64,000 nt of DNA from Parapedobacter sp037190485 (GTDB lineage Bacteria; Bacteroidota; Bacteroidia; Sphingobacteriales; Sphingobacteriaceae): positions 62,001 through 126,000 of the forward strand of contig JBBCJB010000020.1 in the NCBI GenBank assembly GCA_037190485.1, written 5' to 3'. Of this stretch, positions 35,922 to 44,544 are shown piece by piece. The notes beneath the pieces were generated by a model. It ran no database searches. It was not told the origin of the DNA and saw nothing but the letters and a program-made list of their open reading frames with translations. The number at the start of each line of letters is the position of its first letter. The stretch's first letter is position 1. The translations under genes and the position numbers were made by a program.

Positions 35922-37301
35922 TCATAGCTGTATATCCAAGGATCGGAAAGGCACATCCTGCGGAAGGATGTTTTGCTGCGCCGCCTTGGCAGCCAATTTG
36001 CCGGCAGCTTCTCCCATGGCGACCGCGTTACCGGTGACCCGGTAACTGGAATGTGCAATAAAGTCGCCGCTGATGCAACGCCCTGCCATCAACAAACCTC
36101 CGACATCTTTCGCGATGAGCGCACGGATCGGTATGTCGTACGGTTTGGCCTTGATGCCCTGGCTATAGCTCTTGCCGTCCAGCTCATCCGCTTTGCTGAC
36201 CGAATGCACGTCAACCCCGAAGGTAACGCGGCAAATGGCATCATCGTGCCTTGCACCGCTCTCCAGGTCGCTCGTCGTGACGGTGTACAGCCCATGGATT
36301 CGCCTACCTTCGCGTATGCCGATTTGTTCTGCCGTGGTGATGAGTTTGACATTTTTCCATGCCCCGTCCAGTGATTTCAAGCCATCGACGATCGCGTGCA
36401 ATTCACGCCTTGCGTTTATCGTACCTTTGGTAACATCCTTTGCGCTCAATCCCGAAAGCCCATACTCGTGGTTGGCCATGATCATGAATAGATCGCTATC
36501 GATCGGAAAAATGGTAGGAAGCGTATAGGAAGGCAACACGCCTCCCTTGACGATCTGTTCAAGGAGTCGTTTTTTGGACGATGAATCCCCGTCTCCAGCC
36601 CATCGGACGAATGGCTTGATATCCTCAAATCGTACACCGGTGATAAAGCCGAGCATAGACAATGGCTGGAAACCACCCGCCACTCCGCTGCCGAAATCAA
36701 ATGAACAGCCGGCCAGTGCCGCCAAGTCGCCATCTCCTGAAGCATCGATAAACAACTTGCCGGCCCAAGCCTCACGACCGGATTTTGATTCGGTGATGAT
36801 GTGCGAAATTCGGTTGTTGGACTCCTTTGCCGCAGCGACCACACGCGTGTGCAACAAAACATCGACATTGGCATCCAAACACATCGAATCCAACAACAAC
36901 TTCATCTTTTCGACATCATAAGCCAGCCGATGGCCAGTCGCGATCGGCGATTTGGCACCCATACCGACCAGCCGGTTCTCCAACTCGCGCATGATCCCAG
37001 GCTTATTTTGCTGATCCAAAATCCAGGTAAGCAACCCGGCGGTCCACACACCGCCTAGGCAACCTTGTACTTCAATCAACAAAACACGGGCGCCGTTTCT
37101 TCCCGCCGCGATGGCCGCCGCAACACCCGCCGGTCCCGCGCCGCTTACGATCACATCGTACGAACCAGCCAACGGTATTGCTTTGGCAGGTTCCTGAAAT
37201 ACGGGCGAATCCTGCGCATTCCTATTCGAAAACGCTTCAATAACCGTCCCGGCAACCAACGTGCCCGTCGTTCCTATCTTGATGAATTTCCTTCTATCCA
37301 T
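35922..37301 (-). CDS. FAD-dependent oxidoreductase, Tat-exported
   Basis: 459 residues. Tat signal MDRRKFIKIGTTGTLVAG. A dinucleotide-binding GAGPAG loop at 54-59 begins the FAD domain (IVSGAGPAGVAAAIAAGR), and the ACGLLMAGRCISGDFIAH-like block near the C-terminus (GGLLMAGRCISGDF) is the second FAD-contact motif of the FAD_oxidored group. These enzymes occur in Bacteroidota polysaccharide loci and are often loosely called xanthan-lyase-associated; the reaction is not known. Export and its position between an esterase and a Gfo/Idh protein argue for a role in oxidising a glycan-derived sugar outside the cytoplasm. Confidence 0.82.
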   Translation of the reverse strand: MDRRKFIKIGTTGTLVAGTVIEAFSNRNAQDSPVFQEPAKAIPLAGSYDVIVSGAGPAGVAAAIAAGRNGARVLLIEVQGCLGGVWTAGLLTWILDQQNKPGIMRELENRLVGMGAKSPIATGHRLAYDVEKMKLLLDSMCLDANVDVLLHTRVVAAAKESNNRISHIITESKSGREAWAGKLFIDASGDGDLAALAGCSFDFGSGVAGGFQPLSMLGFITGVRFEDIKPFVRWAGDGDSSSKKRLLEQIVKGGVLPSYTLPTIFPIDSDLFMIMANHEYGLSGLSAKDVTKGTINARRELHAIVDGLKSLDGAWKNVKLITTAEQIGIREGRRIHGLYTVTTSDLESGARHDDAICRVTFGVDVHSVSKADELDGKSYSQGIKAKPYDIPIRALIAKDVGGLLMAGRCISGDFIAHSSYRVTGNAVAMGEAAGKLAAKAAQQNILPQDVPFRSLDIQL

Positions 37302-37382
37302 GAGCGAATCAATAATCGTCTATAATGGTTTCCTTACTATCATGTATCGCCAAGGACTTCGTTCCCTTAGTGACCGACTAAT

Positions 37383-39524
37383 CTATTGCCGCAACCAGGC
37401 CAGCACGCGTTCATTCACATCGGTAATGCCTGCTTCTGCCTGAGCGTATAGCTGCCCGACCGCTTCGCCTGTGACAGGCCTGCCTCTTGCGTCAACTGGA
37501 TTGACCAGCAAGACATTAGCCGAAGACATTGCCGCCAATGCAGGCAAGTCATATACAGGCAAAGCACCGGGTACGACCGATGGGATGAATCGTGGTTCGT
37601 AGTCAACGTGCTCAAGAATGGACCGGTAAGACACCAGTCCTTCCACCAGGACCAAGTCTTGTATGGACGGAATCAACAACGCCGCATGCAGCAGGTCGGC
37701 AGCCAAGGCTCCTGAACCGACTGCTGCTATTTCCGTAGCTCCAAGTTCCCGATGCATAAACCAGATGATTAATTGGATTTCCTCCATACGGATCGCTACT
37801 AGGCTTTTTTGGGTCAGGATTCCCATGAACCACAAATTAAGGGAAGTCCCATTGACGAAAGAATCGCCACCGCGCAGATAACCATCGCTTAACTCACCGA
37901 CTCCGCTAAGATCCGGCATGACAACATCGTAGCCTGCTTTTACAAACTGTTCGGCGATTCCACCCGCCTTTCCGGCTTCGGCCTTGCCTTCAGGGTCAAC
38001 GACCAACAACGCTTTGCCATTACTCAACAGCGCCCGGAAAACCAGTACCGGCAACATATACTTACCAGGCCCTTGCACCATATACTTTTCCACCATGATC
38101 TCTTCCCGATGCGATCGTCCTGAAAACACCACCTCCCCCATCGCCGGCGCGGTGTACCCGCTCAATTCCACAACTTTATCGGTCAACGCCAACGCATCTT
38201 CTTCGCCCCTTGGGTACTTTGCAGCTAACTCGGTCATCGTTGTTAGTTGGTCTTGGGCTAGCGAAAACATCGTCTTGCCTTGCATGGATGTATACACATT
38301 TCCGGTAGGCGTTACGGTCAGTTCATCATCGTCGAAACAATTCACCTCCATATCTTTGGGAGATCCTGGGTTATTGAGATGCTGCTGAAAAAATGCGTAA
38401 GTGGCTTCGCGATTCTTTATTGTCGACGCATGGCCGGCGTCATCTTCCACTTTTGCCACGTTGTCCGCATTTCCCAACATCCTGAAGGCCTCCTTTGCCT
38501 CCGTAAACATTTCCCGCGCCCCGTCGATGCTGAACATGTCGCGTGTCGTGGTGACCATCAGGGTCGGCTTTGGCGCCCGTGCCACTAGCAGATCAGTCAA
38601 GTCTAACCCCTTTGCGATCATGCCCATGAGATTTTGTTCCGCGTCTTGCGGACCAACAGACCGAAGCAACTTGTCAAAGGAGGTCAAATAGCATTCGGGT
38701 GCCGCGGCGCGGATGCGCGGATCAAAAGCCGCGATGTATGCACTTTGCGTGCCTCCCCCTGAACGGCCGGCTATGCCGATTCGATCGGCATCGATTTCCG
38801 CGCGTGTAAGCAAGTAGTCGACCGCCCTGATTCCATCCCAAATAAAGAAGTTGGCGGGAGGGATACCGGCCGCGAATAATTGGGCGCCTGGGTAGGAATG
38901 TTCATGTGTCGGTTTAAACGGCGAGCGGGTTTGTCCTCCCGCCCTTACCGAATCCGAATACTGGATTCGCTCACCCTGGCCAATAGGATCGAACGCCAGC
39001 ACGGCAAACCCCTTCTTCACATAATTCAGCATCATGTGCTGGTACCCTTTGCTCCTGAAACCGTTCGCGCTGTGTCCGCTGCAGAAGACAATGGCCGGCA
39101 ATTTGCCTTTTCTTGCTTTAGGCAGGAACAACGCCGCGGTCACGTAATAGTTGGGTATGGATTCATAAAAGAGCTTTTCGACCACGATACCATCTTTTTC
39201 CACGCGGCCGGTGATGACCGGATTGAGAGGTGCCTTGGTGGGGAAAACCCCGACGGCCTCCTGCAACCTTTGCCTCACGTCGGCCTGTCGTTCGAGCCAT
39301 GCGGCACGGGTTGTCAACGTATCGATAGTCTTTTGGCGAACAGCCAGTTGTTCAAAAGCATGCTCGCACAGATGGCGATAGAGTGCCAGCGGTTGATTGT
39401 CGTAATACTTCCAGTACCCCATCACGGATAAGTCCTCCTGCGCGTGCGCGGTGGATCCATTGGTTGAAAACCAAAGAACAAAAACCACCAACACTTGCAC
39501 CGTTGCGCTAAATCTAACCATCAT
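37383..39524 (-). CDS. Two-domain alpha/beta hydrolase, acetylxylan-esterase-like (paralogue)
   Basis: 713 residues from ATG at 39524; ATG 39575 and TTG 39587 are in frame, but 39524 gives a clean signal peptide ending near TAHAQ. The first domain has Ser255 (GRSGGG), Asp329 (TTTRDM) and His365 (DDAGHAS). The second domain lacks a nucleophile motif: the place of GxSxG is AVGSGALAAD, which puts a glycine at the nucleophile position. Sequence order matches the other two-domain hydrolase in the locus (23789-25999) from end to end. It is the first gene after the sigma factor, with a 209-bp gap. Likely an exported esterase acting on acetylated or methylated polysaccharide. Confidence 0.82.
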   Translation of the reverse strand: MMVRFSATVQVLVVFVLWFSTNGSTAHAQEDLSVMGYWKYYDNQPLALYRHLCEHAFEQLAVRQKTIDTLTTRAAWLERQADVRQRLQEAVGVFPTKAPLNPVITGRVEKDGIVVEKLFYESIPNYYVTAALFLPKARKGKLPAIVFCSGHSANGFRSKGYQHMMLNYVKKGFAVLAFDPIGQGERIQYSDSVRAGGQTRSPFKPTHEHSYPGAQLFAAGIPPANFFIWDGIRAVDYLLTRAEIDADRIGIAGRSGGGTQSAYIAAFDPRIRAAAPECYLTSFDKLLRSVGPQDAEQNLMGMIAKGLDLTDLLVARAPKPTLMVTTTRDMFSIDGAREMFTEAKEAFRMLGNADNVAKVEDDAGHASTIKNREATYAFFQQHLNNPGSPKDMEVNCFDDDELTVTPTGNVYTSMQGKTMFSLAQDQLTTMTELAAKYPRGEEDALALTDKVVELSGYTAPAMGEVVFSGRSHREEIMVEKYMVQGPGKYMLPVLVFRALLSNGKALLVVDPEGKAEAGKAGGIAEQFVKAGYDVVMPDLSGVGELSDGYLRGGDSFVNGTSLNLWFMGILTQKSLVAIRMEEIQLIIWFMHRELGATEIAAVGSGALAADLLHAALLIPSIQDLVLVEGLVSYRSILEHVDYEPRFIPSVVPGALPVYDLPALAAMSSANVLLVNPVDARGRPVTGEAVGQLYAQAEAGITDVNERVLAWLRQ

Positions 39525-39733
39525 AACCCGTTTGGATAAATCCCTGATTCGTTTCAGGTTTATTCGTAATTCCATTTCGTCAACCAAGGATGGTTTGTTG
39601 CTCGTCGATATCGTTTAACAGCTTCCATTTGGTTTACATATGGAATGTACCCAAACGGCGAAACATCCCTTAGTCAAGGAAAAAACATGGGCATGGCAAT
39701 TGATTGTGGTCGGTTTGGGTACAACCGACAGGG

Positions 39734-40297
39734 CTATAGCAACGTCATCATAAAGCTAGCCAGCTTGGAGCGAAGTGTCTTAAAGGCCTTACCAAGATGG
39801 GCTTCTACCGTTTTTTCCGAGATTTGGAGTTCCTCGGCGATTTGCTTTTGGGAATAACCCTCTTCACGGCTTAGGCGGAATACCAACTGGCACTTTTCGG
39901 GCAATTGCTGCACATACTTAGCCAGTTCCGTTTGCAGTTCATCGAAGGCAAGCCATTCTTGCGTGGAATCATCGATCTGGCTATCGTACACCAAGGAGTC
40001 GACGTAACGTTGCTGATTATAGTACTTATCCAACGTTTTGATGACACGATATTTGACCGATACGGTCAAGTAATTGGCCAAATCGGAAGTGAGGGACAAG
40101 GTTTCCCTACGCCGCCAAAGGGCCGTGAAAATATCCTGGACAATTTCCTCCGCATCTTCCAAGTTGTTTATCCGCTTCGCAGCAACCACAAAAAGCCTCT
40201 TCCAATAACGGTCATACAGTTCCGTAAACGCCCGTTCATCGCTTTGTCGAAGCAATGCCAGTAATTCCGCATCGGTCTTTTGAGCGTAAGAACGCAT
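39734..40297 (-). CDS. ECF RNA polymerase sigma factor of the large locus
   Basis: 187 residues. Region 2 is seen in ELYDRYWKRLFVVAAKRINNLEDAEEIVQDIF, and region 4 in GYSQKQIAEELQISEKTVEAHLGKAFKTLR. This is the Bacteroidota SusCD-linked ECF family. It should be held inactive by the FecR protein and drive transcription of the susCD operon when SusC imports its ligand. It is the most upstream gene of the minus-strand locus and divergent from prfB. A TACCTTTG -7 element (40351-40358) precedes it. Confidence 0.9.
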   Translation of the reverse strand: MRSYAQKTDAELLALLRQSDERAFTELYDRYWKRLFVVAAKRINNLEDAEEIVQDIFTALWRRRETLSLTSDLANYLTVSVKYRVIKTLDKYYNQQRYVDSLVYDSQIDDSTQEWLAFDELQTELAKYVQQLPEKCQLVFRLSREEGYSQKQIAEELQISEKTVEAHLGKAFKTLRSKLASFMMTLL

Positions 40298-40350
40298 AAA
40301 TTGGGCGCTTTAATGCTATTGGTTAAATCGAGGGCTCCCTCCCCTTAAAA

Positions 40351-40358
40351 CAAAGGTA
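40351..40358 (-). promoter_or_regulatory. Candidate -7 element of the sigma factor gene
   Basis: The minus strand reads TACCTTTG, ending 54 bp before the sigma factor start. No TTG is found at the expected distance, so only the -7 element is supported. Confidence 0.35.
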
Positions 40359-40410
40359 AACATTTTTCAATCCGCTGTTGAACTTTTTTATCCAACATCG
40401 GATATTTCCG

Positions 40411-40418
40411 TACCTTTG
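40411..40418 (+). promoter_or_regulatory. -7 element (TACCTTTG) just upstream of prfB
   Basis: TACCTTTG ends 5 bp before the prfB ATG at 40424. If transcription starts at the usual distance, the mRNA would begin at or near the ATG, so prfB would be leaderless or almost so. No -33 TTG is seen at 19-21 bp. Confidence 0.4.
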
Positions 40419-40423
40419 CCGCC

Positions 40424-41510
40424 ATGACCAAAGAACAGATTCAGGACTTGAGGGATAGAATAACTTCCCTGAGGAGGCATCTTTGACATCGATGTCCGCA
40501 AAGAAGAGATAGAGAAAGAACAAACCATTACGTTGCAACCCGATTTCTGGGACGATTCCAAGGCCGCGGAGAAAACCCTGCAATCCATCAAGAGCAAGAA
40601 GGTGTGGACCGACCATTTCGATGAAGTCGCTTCGGCCGTGGACGATGCCGTAGTGATGTTCGAGTTTTTCCAGGCGGGCGACGCGTCCGACACGGATGTG
40701 GATGAGCAATACGGCGCCGCCCTGGCCAAGGTGGAAGAATTGGAGTTCAAGAATATGTTGAGCGCCGAAGAGGATCAACTGGATGCGGTCTTGCAGATCA
40801 CGGCCGGGGCCGGTGGCACGGAGAGTTGCGATTGGGCAGGGATGCTGATGCGCATGTACATCATGTGGGGCGAAAGCAACGGCTACAAGGTGACCGAACA
40901 GGACTACCAAGAGGGCGATGTGGCCGGCATCAAGACCGTTACCTTGCAGTTTTCGGGCGATTTTGCGTACGGTTACCTCAAGGGTGAGAATGGCGTGCAT
41001 CGCTTGGTTCGCATCTCGCCGTTTGACTCCAATGCCAAACGGCACACCTCGTTTGCCTCGGTATACGTTTACCCACTTGTGGATGATAACATCGAGATCG
41101 AAGTGAAAGACTCCGAAATCGAATGGGACACCTTCCGTTCGGGCGGCGCTGGCGGCCAGAACGTAAACAAGGTTGAAACGGCCGTGCGGTTGCACCATAA
41201 GCCCACGGGCATCATCATCAAGAACCAGGAATCGCGCTCACAGCTGCAAAACAAGGAGAATGCAATCCGGCTGCTGAAGTCGCAGCTGTACGAAATCGAG
41301 ATGCGCAAACGGCAGGAAGCCACCGCGGCGATCGAAGGGAGCAAGAAGAAAATAGAATGGGGCTCGCAGATCCGGAATTACGTATTGCATCCCTATAAAT
41401 TGGTCAAGGACCTGCGCACCAACGTGGAAACGTCAAATACGCAAGCGGTGCTTGACGGCGAACTCGATGAGTTCCTTAAAGCATACTTGATGGAATTCGG
41501 CGGAAGCTAG
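40424..41510 (+). CDS. prfB: Peptide chain release factor 2, with programmed +1 frameshift
   Basis: 361 residues translated from 40424-40483 joined to 40485-41510. The first 20 codons end in an in-frame TGA; AGGAGG, CTT and TGAC (40472-40487) form the classic prfB frameshift site: an internal Shine-Dalgarno a few bases before CTT-TGA-C. Low RF2 levels make ribosomes slip forward one base and complete the protein. The codon-recognition loop RISPFDSNAKRHTSF and the GGQ peptidyl-hydrolysis motif (SGGAGGQNVNK) are both present. RF2 reads UGA and UAA. Its stop overlaps that of dcd, which runs towards it. Confidence 0.96.
40472..40487 (+). promoter_or_regulatory. prfB programmed frameshift site
   Basis: AGGAGG (40472-40477), spacer CAT, CTT (40481-40483), in-frame TGA (40484-40486) and C. 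The downstream coding frame is +1 relative to the start codon and contains all RF2 motifs, so a shift is required. Confidence 0.95.
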
Positions 41511-42043
41511 AATTCGTTCTTCCACATCATGCTCTCCACGGGGCGCGTAGTCTTGTTGTTGTACTTGGCGTTGCCCTTGGTATTGTATAAGGTCTCGATA
41601 TCCCCCTCTACCATAAAGTAAATCAATTGCCCGATTGGCATCCCCGCGTATACACGTACGGGCTGCGCAACGGATATCTCCAGTGTCCAGGTATTACAGA
41701 ACCCCACATCGCCTTTACCCGCGGTGGCATGGATGTCGATGCCGAGCCGCCCGGTACTGGATTTGCCTTCCAGGAAGGGCACATGGTTGTGCGTTTCCGT
41801 ATACTCGAGCGTAACGCCCAGGTAAAGCGTGTTGGGCTCCAACACGAAACCGGCCTTGGGAATTTCGAAATGAACGATTTCGTTGTGTTTCTTTGCATCA
41901 AGCACCCGATCTTTGTACGTAGCCAAATATTTGCCCAAATGGACATCATAGGAGTTGGTGCCCAAACACTCCCGCCGAAACGGTTCGATGATGATCGATC
42001 CTTGTTCAATTTCTTCCAGTATGCGCTTATCGGATAAAATCAT
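41507..42043 (-). CDS. dcd: dCTP deaminase
   Basis: 178 residues. It has the dCTP-deaminase signature EGKSSTGRLGI at 92-102, with the conserved Glu and Ser/Arg of the active site, plus ECLGTNSYDVHLG near the N-terminus and the QPVRVYAGMPIGQL strand. The enzyme deaminates dCTP to dUTP to feed thymidylate synthesis and works as a homotrimer in the cytoplasm. It converges on prfB; both stop codons are TAG and share the palindrome CTAG at 41507-41510, so the genes overlap by four bases. Confidence 0.93.
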   Translation of the reverse strand: MILSDKRILEEIEQGSIIIEPFRRECLGTNSYDVHLGKYLATYKDRVLDAKKHNEIVHFEIPKAGFVLEPNTLYLGVTLEYTETHNHVPFLEGKSSTGRLGIDIHATAGKGDVGFCNTWTLEISVAQPVRVYAGMPIGQLIYFMVEGDIETLYNTKGNAKYNNKTTRPVESMMWKNEF

Positions 42044-42082
42044 TGTTCACTAGCTGACCGGCTATTCCACGAATCGCCCGGC

Positions 42083-42090
42083 CAAAGATA
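42083..42090 (-). promoter_or_regulatory. Candidate -7 element (TATCTTTG) of dcd
   Basis: The minus strand reads TATCTTTG ending 39 bp before the dcd start; no TTG at 19-21 bp upstream. Confidence 0.4.
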
Positions 42091-42159
42091 GCGTAAAATC
42101 CACCTGAACGTATCGCACATCCCAAAAAAAAGGTCGGCTAGCCTAACCCTTCGTAAAAT

Positions 42160-42199
42160 CATTGCGAGGCCCCGCGGGGTTGCGGGGCGCTACGCAATG
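42160..42199. repeat. REP-like palindrome
   Basis: CATTGCG (42160-42166) pairs with CGCAATG (42193-42199), with a nested GCCCCGC/GCGGGGC stem inside. The CATTGCGAGG...GCAATG form resembles palindromic REP-type elements scattered in many bacterial genomes. Only one copy was found here. Confidence 0.5.
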
Positions 42200-42445
42200 T
42201 TCTGCACACATGAAAGATTTTTCCGGGTATCGACCCAATTCGAATATACTATTATGTATGGGCCTACGCCCCAATGCTTTTTGGCTCTCCTTTAGGTGGC
42301 GTAAATATAGTAACTTATCTTAAACATGCAATAGCTTTTGTTATTTTTTTGTTACAAAGCCCATGTTGTTGTTTCAATAGCTGGCTAACCTTGGGGATAT
42401 CCTTTTTTTTAGTGACCTTGGCTGGAACTATTCATTAAAACTGCC

Positions 42446-43594
42446 ATGTCAAAACCACGATTTACAAGGTACCCTACCTGCGTCCGCGCGCCAAGGCTTA
42501 TCGCCGTCGCATTGATTTTACATCTTTCAATCGGCTTCACGATTACGCCATCTATAGCTGCGCAAGCCGCGCTTGCCACCGAGCCGCTGCCGGTCAGAGG
42601 CTTCTGCATCGCCGCCCCCAGCCCGGAGCGGCTGGCGGAATTCATCAAGTTCATTGACGAAGAGCTGGCCACGCGTGGCGTGAATACGTTGGTACTCCGT
42701 GTCGATCACAATTACCAATTCAAGAGCAGGCCGGAACTGGCGGACGAAGGCGCACTTACGGAGGCCGATGTCAGGCGATTGGTTGCCATTTGCAAGCAAC
42801 ATTCCATCCGCGTGATCCCCCAAATCAACCTGTTGGGTCACCAATCGTGGGCAGGGCAACTCGGCACGCTGCTCCGCGTATACCCGCAATTCGACGAGAC
42901 CCCGCATGTTCAATTGCCCGAAAAATACGAATGGCCCAATCCCGACGGACTGTATTGCAAGAGCTACTGCCCGAAGCACCCCGACGTGCACGCTGTCGTA
43001 TTTGACTTGGTCGATGAAATCTGCGAAGTTTTCGAAGCCGATGCGTTCCATGCGGGCATGGATGAGGTGTTCTATATCGGGCACGATAGCTGTCGGCGTT
43101 GCGCGGGTCATGACAAAGCCGAGCTATACGCGCAGGAAGTCAATAAAATAACCGCTCACCTCGCGCAAAGCGATCGGCAACTGTGGATCTGGGGCGATCG
43201 ACTCCTAGACGGCAAGACCACGGGTATCGGCATGTGGGAGGCCAGCATGAACAACACCCATCGGGCCATCGACCTGATCGACAAAAGCGTGATGATCTGC
43301 GATTGGCACTACGAACGGGCCGTACCTACGGCAACCTACTTCGCCATGAAGGGCTTCGGCGTGGTGACCTGTCCGTGGAAGAAGGGCGAGGTCGCTTTGG
43401 CCCAACTGGCGGATATGACGCGATCCAGGCAACAGGCCCCCACGGAAATGGCCGAACGGTACCAAGGCATGATGCAGACCGTGTGGTCGGGCGCCGGATC
43501 CTTCCTGGATCAGTTCTATGGCAAAAAACCCGCTGACGCGGAGAGCGAAAGCGCGTGTTTCAAGGCGCTATTCACGAAACTTGGCCACGACTGA
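42446..43594 (+). CDS. GH20-like (beta-N-acetylhexosaminidase-type) TIM-barrel protein, exported
   Basis: 382 residues with a long positively charged N-terminus and a hydrophobic signal segment (about 15-42). The barrel has the GH20 active-site pattern HAGMDEV at 202-208, in which Asp206 and Glu207 form the acid/base pair for substrate-assisted catalysis. VIPQINLLGHQSW at about 123-135 and IWIWGDRLL-like (WIWGDRL) later strands are also typical. It is shorter than full GH20 enzymes and lacks the N-terminal GH20b domain, so substrate specificity is open. Four cysteines near HDSCRRCAG could bind a metal or pair. It stands alone between dcd and lipA. Confidence 0.72.
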   Translation: MSKPRFTRYPTCVRAPRLIAVALILHLSIGFTITPSIAAQAALATEPLPVRGFCIAAPSPERLAEFIKFIDEELATRGVNTLVLRVDHNYQFKSRPELADEGALTEADVRRLVAICKQHSIRVIPQINLLGHQSWAGQLGTLLRVYPQFDETPHVQLPEKYEWPNPDGLYCKSYCPKHPDVHAVVFDLVDEICEVFEADAFHAGMDEVFYIGHDSCRRCAGHDKAELYAQEVNKITAHLAQSDRQLWIWGDRLLDGKTTGIGMWEASMNNTHRAIDLIDKSVMICDWHYERAVPTATYFAMKGFGVVTCPWKKGEVALAQLADMTRSRQQAPTEMAERYQGMMQTVWSGAGSFLDQFYGKKPADAESESACFKALFTKLGHD

Positions 43595-43633
43595 CGTCCC
43601 GGTTGGGACAATGCCAGATTCAATTTTTATCGT

Positions 43634-43641
43634 TACCTTTG
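43634..43641 (+). promoter_or_regulatory. -7 element (TACCTTTG) just upstream of lipA
   Basis: TACCTTTG ends 5 bp before the lipA ATG at 43647, the same arrangement as at prfB. No TTG at 19-21 bp. Confidence 0.4.
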
Positions 43642-43646
43642 CACGT

Positions 43647-44528
43647 ATGATCGAACTCCCCGTCATCCCGGCACAACAGGTTCAGCGCAAGCCCGACTGG
43701 CTGCGGGTCAAGCTCCCAGTAGGAAAAGAATACCGGCACGTACGCGGGTTGGTTGACGAGCACAAGCTCCACACCATCTGCGAGAGCGGCAATTGTCCGA
43801 ATATGGGCGAATGTTGGGGTGCGGGCACGGCCACGTTCATGATCCTGGGCAATATCTGTACGCGTTCCTGTTCATTCTGTGCCGTCGCCACGGGCAGGCC
43901 GCTCGCCGTGGATGTGGACGAACCCAACCGCGTGGCCCGTTCGGTGAGCCTCATGCAGGTGAAGCATTGCGTGATCACCTCGGTGGATCGCGACGACCTC
44001 AAGGACGGCGGCTCGACGATTTGGGCCGAAACGGTCAACGCCATCCGCAGGGAAAGTCCCGAAACCACGTTGGAGACGCTGATCCCTGATTTCAAGGGCA
44101 TCTGGGAAAACCTGGAACGTGTGTTGGCCGTACGGCCGGAAGTGGTGTCGCACAACCTGGAAACCGTTCGTCGCCTCACGCGCGAAGTGCGCATCCAAGC
44201 CAAATACGACCGCAGCCTGGAATGCCTCCGCCGGATTTCGGCAGCGGGCCTGCGCACCAAATCGGGCATCATGCTGGGTTTCGGCGAAACCGAAGCCGAT
44301 GTGATCGAGGCGATGACCGACCTGTATGCCGCCGGCGTGCACATCCTGACCTTGGGGCAATACCTGCAGCCCACGAAAGCCCACCACCCCGTGGTGGAGT
44401 GGATCACGCCCGATCAATTCAAGCACTACCAGGAAATCGGCTTGCGCATGGGCTTCAAGTACGTGGAAAGCGGGCCGTTGGTGCGCTCGTCATACCACGC
44501 CGAGAAGCATCTGTTTGATATGCAATAA
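43647..44528 (+). CDS. lipA: Lipoyl synthase
   Basis: 293 residues from ATG at 43647; a longer frame overlaps the GH20-like gene and is not expected. The radical-SAM cysteines are Cys71, Cys75 and Cys78 in CTRSCSFC, and the auxiliary 4Fe-4S cluster is bound by Cys45, Cys50 and Cys56 in CESGNCPNMGEC. TSVDRDDLKDGGS and the C-terminal VRSSYHAEKH complete the family picture, including the serine that binds the auxiliary cluster. LipA inserts two sulphurs into octanoyl groups on E2 and GcvH proteins. Cytoplasmic. Confidence 0.96.
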   Translation: MIELPVIPAQQVQRKPDWLRVKLPVGKEYRHVRGLVDEHKLHTICESGNCPNMGECWGAGTATFMILGNICTRSCSFCAVATGRPLAVDVDEPNRVARSVSLMQVKHCVITSVDRDDLKDGGSTIWAETVNAIRRESPETTLETLIPDFKGIWENLERVLAVRPEVVSHNLETVRRLTREVRIQAKYDRSLECLRRISAAGLRTKSGIMLGFGETEADVIEAMTDLYAAGVHILTLGQYLQPTKAHHPVVEWITPDQFKHYQEIGLRMGFKYVESGPLVRSSYHAEKHLFDMQ

Positions 44529-44544
44529 CCGGTAACGGACGCCT

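Larger units (their letters stand above)
42044..42445. other. 402-bp intergenic stretch between dcd and the GH20-like gene
   Basis: It holds a candidate dcd -7 element (42083-42090), the palindromic repeat at 42160-42199, and an AT-rich part (42220-42420) just upstream of the GH20-like gene that is likely to carry its promoter. TTTTG and AT runs are present there but no clean TTG-N20-TAnnTTTG. No coding sequence recognised. Confidence 0.6.
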
